DNA of 64,000 bases from Alphaproteobacteria bacterium. Its GTDB lineage: Bacteria > Pseudomonadota > Alphaproteobacteria > Reyranellales > Reyranellaceae. Location of the stretch: contig JAHBYP010000005.1 of NCBI GenBank assembly GCA_019635875.1, positions 372,001 to 436,000 of the forward strand, read 5' to 3'. The position numbers and the translations under genes are program-made. Below are positions 23,239-31,826 of this stretch, piece by piece (position 1 is the first letter of the stretch; each line of letters begins with the position of its first letter). The notes below the pieces were generated by a model. It saw only the letters and a list, made by a program, of their open reading frames with translations. It did not search any database and was not told where the DNA came from.

Positions 23239-25093
23239 CAGGGTCCGCAACCTGGCCGACATCGAGGCGCTCGAGCGCGTGCCGGTGGGCGAGCGCATCC
23301 GGGCGCAGAACGTGCTGGAGCTGCTGCAGGGGGCGGCGCAGAAGAACGGCCGCTCCGTCGCCCTGCGCTACCTCGCCGGCACCGGGCCGGACGCCGAGAT
23401 CGAGGACGTCAACTTCCTGCAGCTGCTGCGGCGCACGATCCAGGCCGCCAACCTGCTGCGCAGCCACGGCATCGCCCACGACGACGTCGTGACGCTGCTG
23501 ATGCCCAGCGTGCCGCAGACCTTCTACGCCCTGTGGGGCGCGCAGATCATCGCGGTCGCCAATCCGGTGAACTACTTCCTCGAGGCACAGCAGATCGCCG
23601 GCATCATGAAGGAGGCTGGCGCCAAGGCGCTGATCGCCGCCGACCCGTCGATCTTCCCGGACATCTGGCCCAAGGTCGAGGCGATCCGCGCCGCCATGCC
23701 GGAGCTGAAGGTCTTTCGCGTCGGCGGCGGCGGCAACCTGCCCGGCGTTATCGACTTCGACGCCGGACGCGCGGCGCAGGCCGGCGACTGGCTGCTGTCG
23801 AAGAAGCCACTGCGCGCCGACACGCTGGCCGCGCTGTTCCACACCGGCGGCACCACCGGCCTGCCCAAGCTGGCGCGCCACACGCATGGCGCGCTGGCGC
23901 TGATGGCGTGGACCAACACGCTGCTGTTCGACATGGCGCCGGGCACGGTGCTGCTCAACCCGCTGCCGCAATTCCATGTCGGCGGCTCGCTGTTCGGCGC
24001 GCTGGCGCCGGTGGCCAATGGCTGGACGGTGGTGATCCCCACGCCGCTGGGCGCGCGCAACCCCAACGTGGTGCGCGACTACTGGGGCATCGTCGAGCGC
24101 CACAAGGTCACCATCGGCGGCGCCGTGCCGACCTCGCTGGCGGCGATCATGAACGTGCCGCGCGAGGGCCACGACATCTCCTCGCTCAAGGCCTTCGTCA
24201 CCGGTGGCTCCACCGTGCCGGTCGAGCTGATCCGCCGCATCGAGCGCGAGATCGGCGCGCCGGTGATCGAGGGCTACGGCATGACCGAGGTGCACTGCTA
24301 CTCGACCATGAACCCGCTGCACGGCGAGCGCCGCTCGGGATCGGTCGGATTGCGCCTGCCCTACCTGCAGCTGCGCATCGCCGACGTCGCGCCCGACGGC
24401 ACGATCCGGCGCGACTGCGCCACCGGCGAGATCGGCCATGTGCTGATGAAGGGGCCGCAGGTGACGCCGGGCTATCTCGACACCCGCCACGACAGGGGCG
24501 CGATGCTGGCCGATCGCTGGCTCGATTCCGGCGATCTCGGCCGGCTCGACGCCGACGGCTATGTCTGGCTCACCGGCCGCTCGAAGGATCTGATCATCCG
24601 CGGCGGCCACAACATCGATCCGGTGGTGATCGAGGAGGCGCTCAACCGTCATCCCGCGGTCGAGACCGCCGCCGCGGTGGGCCTGCCCGACACCTATGCC
24701 GGCGAGCTGCCGATGGTCTACGTGCAGCTCAGGCCCGGCGCGACGGCGACGGCCGAGGAGCTGCGCGAATTCTGCCGCAGCGAGATCCCCGAACGTGCCG
24801 CGGTGCCGGTGCAGGTCGTGACGATCCCGGTCATGCCGGTGACCGGCGTCGGCAAGATCTACAAGCCGGCGCTCAGGCTCGACGCGGCGCAACGCGCCTT
24901 CGACGCCGCGCTGGCGCCGCTGCGCGCCGAGGGCGTGGGCGCCGAGGTCACGGTCGGCAATGACGCAACGCACGGCACGCTGGCAACGGTGCGCGTGGCA
25001 GCCGCCGGCGAGGCGTCGAAGGACGCGATCGTCAAACGCTGCGCGGATCTGCTGGGCGGCTTCCAGATCCGCCACGCCGTGACGTTCCTCTGA
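23213..25093 (+). CDS. AMP-forming acyl-CoA synthetase
   Basis: The gene encodes 626 aa from the ATG at 23213 (MTDRAAHDNRVRNLADIEALERV), with AAGGA eight bases upstream; the longer open frame upstream is antisense to the small ORF. ANL-superfamily motifs are LFHTGGTTGLPKLARHTH (P-loop, near residue 208), EGYGMTEVHCYS (A5), SRWLDSGDLGRLDADGYVWLTGRSKDLIIRGGHNIDP (A7/A8) and VTGVGKIYKPAL with the catalytic Lys. After it there is an extra C-terminal region of about 75 residues (VGAEVTVGNDATHGTLATVRVAAAGEASKDAIVKRCADLLGGF), unusual for the superfamily. The P-loop has HTGGTTGLPKL instead of the common TSGTTGxPKG. The acid substrate is unknown. Confidence 0.9.
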   Translation: MTDRAAHDNRVRNLADIEALERVPVGERIRAQNVLELLQGAAQKNGRSVALRYLAGTGPDAEIEDVNFLQLLRRTIQAANLLRSHGIAHDDVVTLLMPSVPQTFYALWGAQIIAVANPVNYFLEAQQIAGIMKEAGAKALIAADPSIFPDIWPKVEAIRAAMPELKVFRVGGGGNLPGVIDFDAGRAAQAGDWLLSKKPLRADTLAALFHTGGTTGLPKLARHTHGALALMAWTNTLLFDMAPGTVLLNPLPQFHVGGSLFGALAPVANGWTVVIPTPLGARNPNVVRDYWGIVERHKVTIGGAVPTSLAAIMNVPREGHDISSLKAFVTGGSTVPVELIRRIEREIGAPVIEGYGMTEVHCYSTMNPLHGERRSGSVGLRLPYLQLRIADVAPDGTIRRDCATGEIGHVLMKGPQVTPGYLDTRHDRGAMLADRWLDSGDLGRLDADGYVWLTGRSKDLIIRGGHNIDPVVIEEALNRHPAVETAAAVGLPDTYAGELPMVYVQLRPGATATAEELREFCRSEIPERAAVPVQVVTIPVMPVTGVGKIYKPALRLDAAQRAFDAALAPLRAEGVGAEVTVGNDATHGTLATVRVAAAGEASKDAIVKRCADLLGGFQIRHAVTFL

Positions 25094-25123
25094 AGCGCTT
25101 CGCTATCGCGCCGACCCATCGCT

Positions 25124-25152
25124 GCCGTCCCGAGCGTAGCGAGCGATCCAGT
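25124..25152. repeat. Family A half-copy
   Basis: Only the left arm is present (CGTCCCGAGCGTAGCGAGCGATCCAG with two changes). It abuts the first possible start codon of the DUF502 gene. Confidence 0.65.
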
Positions 25153-25168
25153 CATGGAGAGAGCCCCT

Positions 25169-25849
25169 GTGAGCCAGAGAACTCCCATAAGGTCTGTCGG
25201 ACGATACATCGTCGTCGGGGTCATCACGGCGGCGCCGCTTGCGATCACCTGGATCATCGTCGACTTCCTCTTCGGGCAGCTGTCGCGCATCGGACGTCCC
25301 TGGGTGAGAGCGGTTGCGCGTACGGTTGCCCCGGAACAGCCCCTCCTGGCCGCCTGGCTCCAGAACGAGACGCTTCTGTCGATCCTTGCCGCCATCACCA
25401 TACTGGCCGCGCTATGGGCGCTTGGCTGGATGACGACCCGTGTGGTCGGGCGACGGTTGATCGGCTTCTTCGAGAGGTTGATCGGCCTGGTCCCCTTCGT
25501 CGACAAGATCTATCAGGCGACGAAGCGATTCCTGACGGTCGCTGGCAGCTCGTCCGATGGCGAGAGGCGCGTGGTCCTGATCAACTTCCCCTCGCCCGAA
25601 ATGAAGGCCATCGGCCTCATCACCCGCACGCTCAGGGACAAGGAAACCGGCAAGGAGCTGGCTGCCGTCTACGTGCCGACTTCGCCGAACCCGACCTCGG
25701 GCTATATCGAGATCGTGCCCATGCGCAACGTGACGTTCACCGACTGGACTTTCGACGAGGCGATGGCATTCGTCGTCACCGGCGGCTCCAATGCGCCCGA
25801 GACGATCACGTACTTCGCCAAGCCGGATGAGCAAGGGAGCGCGACATGA
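25169..25849 (+). CDS. DUF502 family membrane protein
   Basis: The gene encodes 226 aa from the GTG at 25169 (MSQRTPIRSVGRYIVVG), preferred to the ATG at 25154 because GGAGAG lies seven bases before it and the ATG directly abuts repeat sequence. Two transmembrane helices (YIVVGVITAAPLAITWIIVDFLF and LLSILAAITILAALWALGWM) precede a soluble domain with the family marks LVPFVDKIYQATKRF, RVVLINFPSPEMKAIGLIT and AAVYVPTSPNPTSGYIEIVP. The role of DUF502 proteins is unresolved. The stop lies 31 bp before mrpA, so the gene is likely the first cistron of the antiporter operon. Confidence 0.88.
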   Translation: MSQRTPIRSVGRYIVVGVITAAPLAITWIIVDFLFGQLSRIGRPWVRAVARTVAPEQPLLAAWLQNETLLSILAAITILAALWALGWMTTRVVGRRLIGFFERLIGLVPFVDKIYQATKRFLTVAGSSSDGERRVVLINFPSPEMKAIGLITRTLRDKETGKELAAVYVPTSPNPTSGYIEIVPMRNVTFTDWTFDEAMAFVVTGGSNAPETITYFAKPDEQGSAT

Positions 25850-25880
25850 CCATCCTGCTGGCGCGGTCCTGAGGTAAGCC

Positions 25881-28694
25881 ATGGAGCCGGCACCGCTCAT
25901 CGCGCTCTTGCTGACACCCTTTGTCGCGGCGCCGCTGGTCGCGGCTCTGGCACGGCGGAGAAGACGCGATGCGGCCTGGGCCGCGGCCGCGGCGAAGCTG
26001 GTGGGGCTGGCGCTGCTGGCCCCCCTGGTACCGGGCGTGCTGGCCGGCGATTCGACCGTCGTACGCCTGTCATGGCTGCCCGAATGGGGGCTCGACATCG
26101 CGCTGAGGCTGGACGGTCTCGGGCTGATGTTTGCGCTCCTGATTCTGGGCATCGGGCTGCTCATCGTCCTCTACGCGGCCTATTACCTGCCTGAATACGA
26201 TCGTCTCGGGCGCTTCTACGCGCTCCTGCTGACGTTCGCCGGCGGAATGCTCGGCGTCGTGCTGGCCGAGAACCTGATCCTGATGCTGGTGTTCTGGGAG
26301 GTGACGAGCCTCACCTCCTTCCTGCTGATCGCCTACAAGTACGAGGCGCACGACGCCCGCATCGCCGCGCGCATGGCGCTTGCCGTCACCGGCGCAGGCG
26401 GCCTTGCGCTGCTGGCGGGCTTCCTGCTGCTTGGGTACATCGCGGGCAGCTTCGAGCTGAGCGAGATTCTGCGACGCGGCGACGCCATCCGCGCCCATCC
26501 GCTCTATCCCCTCATGCTGGTCCTGATCCTGCTCGCCGCGTTCACCAAGTCGGCGCAGTTTCCCTTTCACTTCTGGCTGCCCAACGCCATGGCCGCGCCG
26601 ACGCCGGTCTCCGCCTATCTGCACTCGGCGACGATGGTGAAGGCCGGCGTGTTCCTGCTGGCGCGTTTCTATCCGGTGCTGTCGGGCACCGACCTGTGGC
26701 TCGTTCTGGTGGGCACGACAGGGGCGGTCACCTTCGCCTACGGGGCCTATGTCGCGCTGCTGAAGCACGACTTCAAAGGCCTCCTGGCATACTCGACCAT
26801 CAGTCACCTGGGGCTCATCACGCTGCTCTTCGGTCTGGGCACGTCGATGAGCGCGGTCGCCGCCGTCTTCCACATCATCAACCACGCCATCTTCAAGGCC
26901 TCGCTGTTCATGGCGGCCGGCATCATCGACCACGAGTGCGGAACGCGCGACATGCGGCGCATCAACGGGCTGTTCAAGTACATGCCCTGGACAGGGACGC
27001 TGGCGATACTGGCCGCCGGCTCGATGGCCGGCGTGCCGCTCCTCAATGGCTTCCTGTCGAAGGAGATGTTCTTCACCGAGACGGTCGGGCATCCCGCTTT
27101 TCAGGGCTATACGACCTGGCTTCTGCCGGCCTTCGCGACCATCGCCGGCATGCTCTCCGTCGCCTATTCGGCGCGCTTCGTGCACGACGTGTTCTTCAAC
27201 GGCGAGCCGGTCAACCTGCCGCGAACGCCGCACGAGCCGGCCCGCTGGATGCGGTTGCCGGTCGAGGTTCTGGTCGTCCTCGTGCTGCTCGTCGGCCTCC
27301 TGCCGCAGTTCTCCGTCAGGACCATCCTCACGGCCGCTGCGGAAGCCGTGCTGGCGGGGGCCGCGCCCGACTTCAAGCTGGCGGTCTGGCACGGCTGGAA
27401 CCTGCCCCTGACGATGAGCATCGCCGCCTTCGGCCTGGGTCTCATGCACTACTGGCGCCGCCGCCATCTGTTCGATCTGCACGAGCGCTACGCGCCGAAG
27501 ATCTCGAGCCCCGTCGCCTTCGAGCGAGTCTATCGTGAAGCCGGCCGCTGGTCGTCCTGGCTCCTGCACGCCATCGACAACCGCTCGCTGCAGCGCTACC
27601 TGACCCTGCTCCTCGCGTTCGTCGTGCTCTACTGCTTGTGGGCCTGGTGGAGTGTCCAGACAAGACAGCTGTCTGGCCCGCTCGGCGTGACACCGCCCGA
27701 CGCCATGAGCGTCGCGGCCTTCGTCGCCCTCGCGGTCGGCGCCGTCGGCACCGTCGCCTTCCGTCGTCAAAGGCTGGTCGCCGTCATCTTCATGAGCGTC
27801 GTCGGGCTTGTCGTCGCCCTCGCCTTCATTCGCTTCAAGGCCCCGGACCTTGCCCTGACCCAGCTCTCGGTCGAGGTGGTGACGATCGTTCTCCTGCTCC
27901 TGGCGCTGCGCTTCCTGCCCGGCGACGCTAGGCCGCTCAGCTCGTCCGCCCGAAGATCGCGCGACGCCGGACTCGCCCTGCTCGGTGGCGGCGGCGTCGC
28001 GGCACTCGCCTATGCCATGCTGACGCGGCCATTCGAGACGATCTCCGGCTTTCACCTTGCCAATGCCGTACCGGGCGGCGGCGGCAGCAACGTGGTCAAC
28101 GTCATTCTCGTCGACTTCCGGGGCTTCGACACGCTGGGCGAGATCGCCGTGCTCGCCATGGCGGCGCTGGGCCTGCACGCACTGCTGGACGGTCTGCGCC
28201 TCGCGCCCCATGCGGGCGGCGCCCAGAGGGAGGCGGATCGCCATCCGATCATGCTGGCCCAGCTGATGCGCCCGCTGTTGCCGCTGGCGCTCGCCGTCGC
28301 TGTCTACATCTTTCTCAGAGGGCACAACCTGCCGGGCGGCGGCTTCATCGCCGGCCTCATCGCCGCCGTCGCGCTGATGCTGCAATACCTGGCCGGCGGG
28401 ATCGACTTCGCGACGGCGCGGCTTCGGGCCGACTACGTCCGCGTGCTCGGCGTCGGCCTCAGCGTCGCCACGGCTACGGGCGTGGCGAGCTGGCTCCTGG
28501 GCTATCCCTTCCTCACCAGCACCTTCGGCTACGTCCATCCGCCGGTGATCGAGAAGTTCGAGCTGGCCTCGGCAATGGCCTTCGATCTCGGCGTGTTCCT
28601 GGTGGTGGTGGCGAGCGTCCTGCTGGCGCTCTCCGAGCTCGGAACCCTGAGCCGGCGCGAGGCGTCAGCGCAATCCGGAAAGACGAGGCCCTAG
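25881..28694 (+). CDS. mrpA: Mrp/Pha Na+(K+)/H+ antiporter subunit A fused to subunit B
   Basis: This 937-aa polytopic membrane protein is related to NuoL. The proton-channel part includes FWEVTSLTSFLLIAYKYE, FPFHFWLPNAMAAPTPVSAYLHSATMVKAG with the conserved Lys/His residues, and LLAYSTISHLGLITLLFG. After about residue 620 comes the MrpA-specific tail (FIRFKAPDLALTQLSVEVVTIVLLLLALRFLP). From about residue 790 there is a domain equivalent to MrpB (LMRPLLPLALAVAVYIFLRGHNLPGGGFIAGLIAAV). The A-B fusion is the usual arrangement in rhizobial Pha systems. The hetero-oligomeric complex exports Na+ or K+ in exchange for protons for alkali and salt tolerance. GAGGT precedes the ATG. It is followed by mrpC-G with tight spacing. 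Confidence 0.95.
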   Translation: MEPAPLIALLLTPFVAAPLVAALARRRRRDAAWAAAAAKLVGLALLAPLVPGVLAGDSTVVRLSWLPEWGLDIALRLDGLGLMFALLILGIGLLIVLYAAYYLPEYDRLGRFYALLLTFAGGMLGVVLAENLILMLVFWEVTSLTSFLLIAYKYEAHDARIAARMALAVTGAGGLALLAGFLLLGYIAGSFELSEILRRGDAIRAHPLYPLMLVLILLAAFTKSAQFPFHFWLPNAMAAPTPVSAYLHSATMVKAGVFLLARFYPVLSGTDLWLVLVGTTGAVTFAYGAYVALLKHDFKGLLAYSTISHLGLITLLFGLGTSMSAVAAVFHIINHAIFKASLFMAAGIIDHECGTRDMRRINGLFKYMPWTGTLAILAAGSMAGVPLLNGFLSKEMFFTETVGHPAFQGYTTWLLPAFATIAGMLSVAYSARFVHDVFFNGEPVNLPRTPHEPARWMRLPVEVLVVLVLLVGLLPQFSVRTILTAAAEAVLAGAAPDFKLAVWHGWNLPLTMSIAAFGLGLMHYWRRRHLFDLHERYAPKISSPVAFERVYREAGRWSSWLLHAIDNRSLQRYLTLLLAFVVLYCLWAWWSVQTRQLSGPLGVTPPDAMSVAAFVALAVGAVGTVAFRRQRLVAVIFMSVVGLVVALAFIRFKAPDLALTQLSVEVVTIVLLLLALRFLPGDARPLSSSARRSRDAGLALLGGGGVAALAYAMLTRPFETISGFHLANAVPGGGGSNVVNVILVDFRGFDTLGEIAVLAMAALGLHALLDGLRLAPHAGGAQREADRHPIMLAQLMRPLLPLALAVAVYIFLRGHNLPGGGFIAGLIAAVALMLQYLAGGIDFATARLRADYVRVLGVGLSVATATGVASWLLGYPFLTSTFGYVHPPVIEKFELASAMAFDLGVFLVVVASVLLALSELGTLSRREASAQSGKTRP

Positions 28695-28699
28695 GCGAC

Positions 28700-29029
28700 A
28701 TGGAAGCACTAGTTTCGCTCGGTATCGGCCTGCTGACTGCCTGCGGCCTCTACCTGGTTCTGAGGCCGTCGACCTTCTCGGTCGTGCTCGGCCTCACGCT
28801 TCTGTCCTACGCGGTCAATACGCTGATCTTCTTCGGCGGGCGGCTCAATGCGACCGCGCCGCCGCTGATGCTCCCTGGCTCGAGCGGTCATGCCGATCCG
28901 CTGCCGCAGGCTCTCGTGCTGACGGCGATCGTCATCGGATTCGGGATGACCGCCTACCTCGTCGCCCTGGCATTGCGCGCGAAGGGCGAGAGCGGCACGG
29001 ACCACGTCGATGCGGCGGAAGATCGATGA
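28700..29029 (+). CDS. mrpC: Mrp antiporter subunit C (NuoK-like)
   Basis: The 109-aa protein has three transmembrane helices, related to complex I subunit NuoK. VSLGIGLLTACGLYLVLRPSTFSVVLGLTLLSYAVNTLIFFGG contains the conserved Glu-free first helices of MrpC, followed by DPLPQALVLTAIVIGFGMTAYLVALALRA. It starts 5 bp after mrpA and its stop overlaps the mrpD start by 4 bp (ATGA), implying translational coupling. It is needed for assembly of the antiporter complex. Confidence 0.94.
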   Translation: MEALVSLGIGLLTACGLYLVLRPSTFSVVLGLTLLSYAVNTLIFFGGRLNATAPPLMLPGSSGHADPLPQALVLTAIVIGFGMTAYLVALALRAKGESGTDHVDAAEDR

Positions 29030-30567
29030 GCCATCTGCCCATCCTTCCCGTCGTGATCCCGCTCGGCGCCGCGGCGTTGCTGCTCGTCCTGCACGGCATC
29101 GGCAGCGCGGGAAAGCGCATCGTCTCTCTGGTCTCGGTGCTGGCTCTCGCGGCTGTCGCCGTCGCCCTGCTGTGGTCGGCGAGCGAGGGCCCGATCCAGG
29201 TCTACCGGCTCGGCGACTGGCCGGCTCCCTATGGCATCGTGATCGTGCTCGACCGGCTCGCGGCCCTCATGGTCGCCTTGACCGCGGCGCTGGCGCTGCC
29301 CGTCGTCCTGGCGGCGACGTCGGGCGCGGACACGCGGGGCCGGCACTTCCATGCCCTGCTCCAGCTCCAGATAGCGGGGCTGAGCGGCGCGTTCCTGACG
29401 GGTGACCTGTTCAATCTCTTCGTCTTCTTCGAGATTCTGCTGCTCGCCTCCTACGGGCTGCTGCTGCACGGCGGCGGACTCGCGCGGGCTCGCGCGGGAC
29501 TTGCCTACGTGATCCTGAACCTCGTCGGCTCGGCGCTCTTCCTCATCGCGCTCGGCCTGCTGTACGGCACGTTGGGCACCCTCAACATGGCGGATGTGGC
29601 GACGGTCCTGCCGCTTGTCGCCGCGCAGGACCAGGCGCTGGTCAAGACGGCGGCGGCACTGCTGGTGGCGGTGTTCCTGCTGAAGGCCGCGCTGCTGCCG
29701 CTCGGCTTCTGGCTTCCCCATGTCTACACGGCGGCCTGCCTGCCCGTGGCCGTTCTGTTCGTGATCATGACCAAGGTGGGCGTCTACGCCCTGCTGCGCG
29801 TCTCCCTGACCGGCTTCGCTGCGGCGCCCTTCACGGCGGACCTCCTGCAGCCCTGGCTGCCGTGGCTGGCGATCGGCACCATCGCCGTCGGTGCCGTCGG
29901 CGCGCTGGCCGCCGATCGCCTTGCGATGGTCGTCGCCAACGTGGTGCTGATGTCGAGCGGAACGCTGCTGCTCGGCGTCGCCACCTCGAGCATCGAGGCG
30001 ACGACGGCCGCGCTCTACTACCTGGTGCACACGACGATCGTCACCGCCGCGCTGTTCCTGCTGGTCGACGCGCTCGCGCGGCAGCGCGGCGCGCTTGCCG
30101 ACAGCCTGGGGAAGGGCCCACGGCTGGCCAGCCTGATGGCCCTCGGCACCGCGTATCTACTGCTCGCGGTAGCGGCAAGCGGTGCACCACCGCTTTCCGG
30201 CCTGATCGGCAAGCTGATGGTCATGCAGTCCCTCGCCGGGACCGGCACGGGACCTGCCGCATGGGGAGCGCTGCTGGTCTCCGGCCTCGTCGTCGCGCTG
30301 GTCCTGGCGCGGGCGGCGAGCGCTTTCTTCTGGGAGCCGGGCACGGCGGATAATGCGGCCCCGCCCGCCAGTCGTGCGTCGACGGGAACCAGAGGCTTGT
30401 GGCTGGCGCTGATCCTGATGCTCGCCGTGACACCTGTCCTGACGCTGGCGGCCGGCCCCATCGCCGGATACGCGCGGGCCACGGCCAGGGAGCTGGCGGC
30501 CAGGGAGGCCTACGTGACGGCCGTGCTGGGGATGCGAGCCACCATCGAGCGGGAGCGCCGACCATGA
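29026..30567 (+). CDS. mrpD: Mrp antiporter subunit D (NuoM/NuoN-like)
   Basis: The 513-aa protein with about fourteen helices is the second proton-translocating subunit. Key segments are FETGD-like LTGDLFNLFVFFEILLLASYGLLLHGG, with the conserved Glu of transmembrane helix 5 (FEI), and KAALLPLGFWLPHVYTAACLPVAVLFVIMTKVGVYALLR, with the Lys of helix 7. The C-terminal region has APPLSGLIGKLMVMQSL. It overlaps mrpC upstream and mrpE downstream by 4 bp each. Confidence 0.95.
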   Translation: MSHLPILPVVIPLGAAALLLVLHGIGSAGKRIVSLVSVLALAAVAVALLWSASEGPIQVYRLGDWPAPYGIVIVLDRLAALMVALTAALALPVVLAATSGADTRGRHFHALLQLQIAGLSGAFLTGDLFNLFVFFEILLLASYGLLLHGGGLARARAGLAYVILNLVGSALFLIALGLLYGTLGTLNMADVATVLPLVAAQDQALVKTAAALLVAVFLLKAALLPLGFWLPHVYTAACLPVAVLFVIMTKVGVYALLRVSLTGFAAAPFTADLLQPWLPWLAIGTIAVGAVGALAADRLAMVVANVVLMSSGTLLLGVATSSIEATTAALYYLVHTTIVTAALFLLVDALARQRGALADSLGKGPRLASLMALGTAYLLLAVAASGAPPLSGLIGKLMVMQSLAGTGTGPAAWGALLVSGLVVALVLARAASAFFWEPGTADNAAPPASRASTGTRGLWLALILMLAVTPVLTLAAGPIAGYARATARELAAREAYVTAVLGMRATIERERRP

Positions 30568-31061
30568 GCCTGATCGAACGCCTCGTTCCGCAACCGATCA
30601 TGACACTCGCGATCCTCGGGTTGTGGATGGTGCTCGCATCGAGCCCGAGTCTCGGCAATCTGCTGCTCGGCACGATTCTGGGCCTGGCCATCCCGTGGCT
30701 TACCCAGAGCTTCTGGCCGGACTTCCCGCGCGTCGCCCGCCCGCTTCGCGGCACCTTGCTGTTCGTTCGCATCGTCGGCGACATTCTCATCGCCAACTGG
30801 CAGGTGGCGCGCCTGGTCGTCGGCCCGCTCAAACGGCTCCGTCCAGCGTTCGTGGAGATTCCCATCGAGATCGAGGACCCCTTCGTCGCCAGCCTTCTCG
30901 GCAGCATCGTCTCCCTTACGCCCGGCACCGTGTCGATCGAGATCGACCGCGAGCGCAACGTGCTGATGGTTCACGCCCTCGATGTGGAGGACCAATCAAG
31001 GATGATCGCCACGATAAAGTCGCGTTACGAGGCGCCGCTGAAGGAGATCTTCCGATGCTGA
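30564..31061 (+). CDS. mrpE: Mrp antiporter subunit E
   Basis: The gene encodes 165 aa from the ATG at 30564, which overlaps the mrpD stop as ATGA; the frame is open further upstream but that is inside mrpD. The N-terminus forms two to three helices (MTLAILGLWMVLASSPSLGNLLLGTILGLAIPW). The soluble part has LIANWQVARLVVGPLKRLRPAFVEIPIEI and SLTPGTVSIEIDRERNVLMVHALDV, the PGT-sensing motif typical of MrpE. It belongs to the antiporter complex. Confidence 0.94.
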   Translation: MSLIERLVPQPIMTLAILGLWMVLASSPSLGNLLLGTILGLAIPWLTQSFWPDFPRVARPLRGTLLFVRIVGDILIANWQVARLVVGPLKRLRPAFVEIPIEIEDPFVASLLGSIVSLTPGTVSIEIDRERNVLMVHALDVEDQSRMIATIKSRYEAPLKEIFRC

Positions 31062-31324
31062 GCATCGCCATCACCCTCGCCCTCACAGTGCTTGCCGTTG
31101 CCATGGCGCTCAATCTCTGGCGTCTCGCCAGGGGCCCGAGCATGCCGGATCGCATCCTCGCGCTCGATACTCTTGCCATCAACACCATGGCCCTTGTCAT
31201 GCTGGTGGGCATCGGCCTGTCGTCCGCGGTCTACTTCGAGGCGGCGCTGCTGATCGCCATGATGGGCTTCGTCGGGACGGTCGCGCTTTGCAAGTTCCTC
31301 CTGAGCGGCGACATCATCGAGTAG
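31055..31324 (+). CDS. mrpF: Mrp antiporter subunit F
   Basis: The 89-aa protein has three helices. The start at ATG 31055 overlaps the mrpE stop by 7 bp. ALNLWRLARGPSMPDRILALDTLAINTMALVMLVGIGLSS contains the R-GPS-PDRILALD motif that defines the family, followed by AALLIAMMGFVGTVALCKFLLSGDIIE. It is a small structural subunit of the antiporter. Confidence 0.95.
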   Translation: MLSIAITLALTVLAVAMALNLWRLARGPSMPDRILALDTLAINTMALVMLVGIGLSSAVYFEAALLIAMMGFVGTVALCKFLLSGDIIE

Positions 31325-31333
31325 GAGCCTGAC

Positions 31334-31648
31334 ATGCTCACCGAGCTGGCGATATCCATACTCATCCTGATCGGCGCGGCGTTCGCGCTCCTCGGCTCGA
31401 TCGGGCTGGCGCGTCTGCCGGATTTCTTCACCCGCCTGCACGGCCCGACCAAGGCCACGACGCTTGGCGTTGGGGCGATCGTGATCGCCTCGCTGGTCCA
31501 CTCCAGCGCCACGAGCGGCGGCGTGAGCCTGAGGGAACTCGCGATCTCGCTGTTTCTCTTCATCACGGCGCCGGTCAGCGCGCATCTGCTCGGAAAGGCC
31601 ATGCTCCGCACGAGCAGCCGACGCGGCGACGAGGGGGCCGAAAGCTGA
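31334..31648 (+). CDS. mrpG: Mrp antiporter subunit G
   Basis: The 104-aa protein has three helices and is the last gene of the operon, starting 9 bp after mrpF. ILIGAAFALLGSIGLARLPDFFTRLHGPTKATTLGV is the hallmark MrpG signature (RLPD--TRLHA-TKA-TLG). FLFITAPVSAHLLGKAML follows, then a charged tail. Transcription probably ends in the 90-bp gap before, or in, repeat A at 31734. Confidence 0.95.
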   Translation: MLTELAISILILIGAAFALLGSIGLARLPDFFTRLHGPTKATTLGVGAIVIASLVHSSATSGGVSLRELAISLFLFITAPVSAHLLGKAMLRTSSRRGDEGAES

Positions 31649-31733
31649 CACACGTCCCTTGGCGGAGAGCACGACACGGGCAAGTTTGCCGGCCTGCCCC
31701 GCCAGAGCAGCGAGCGAAGATTCGAAGTCACCT

Positions 31734-31798
31734 GTCATCCCGAGCGCAGCGCGGGATCTAGGGCTGAGCCTGGATCCCTCGCTGCGCTCGGGATGACA
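31734..31798. repeat. Dispersed palindromic repeat, family A
   Basis: A full copy lies between the convergent mrp operon and the MFS gene. The left arm has GCGCAGCGCGGGATCTAGG, two changes from the common form. Confidence 0.87.
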
Positions 31799-31826
31799 GG
31801 GTGGTGCCGGATTCGGGCTCGTCGCT

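Noticed and set aside
25848-25871. An 8-codon ORF (MTILLARS) overlapping the DUF502 stop, as a leader peptide for mrpA
   Set aside because: It is too short, with no attenuator hairpin after it; the overlap can arise by chance.
26070-28538. An 822-codon minus-strand frame opposite mrpA
   Set aside because: Its composition is extreme (Gln/Arg/Asp/Glu) and it lies wholly within mrpA.
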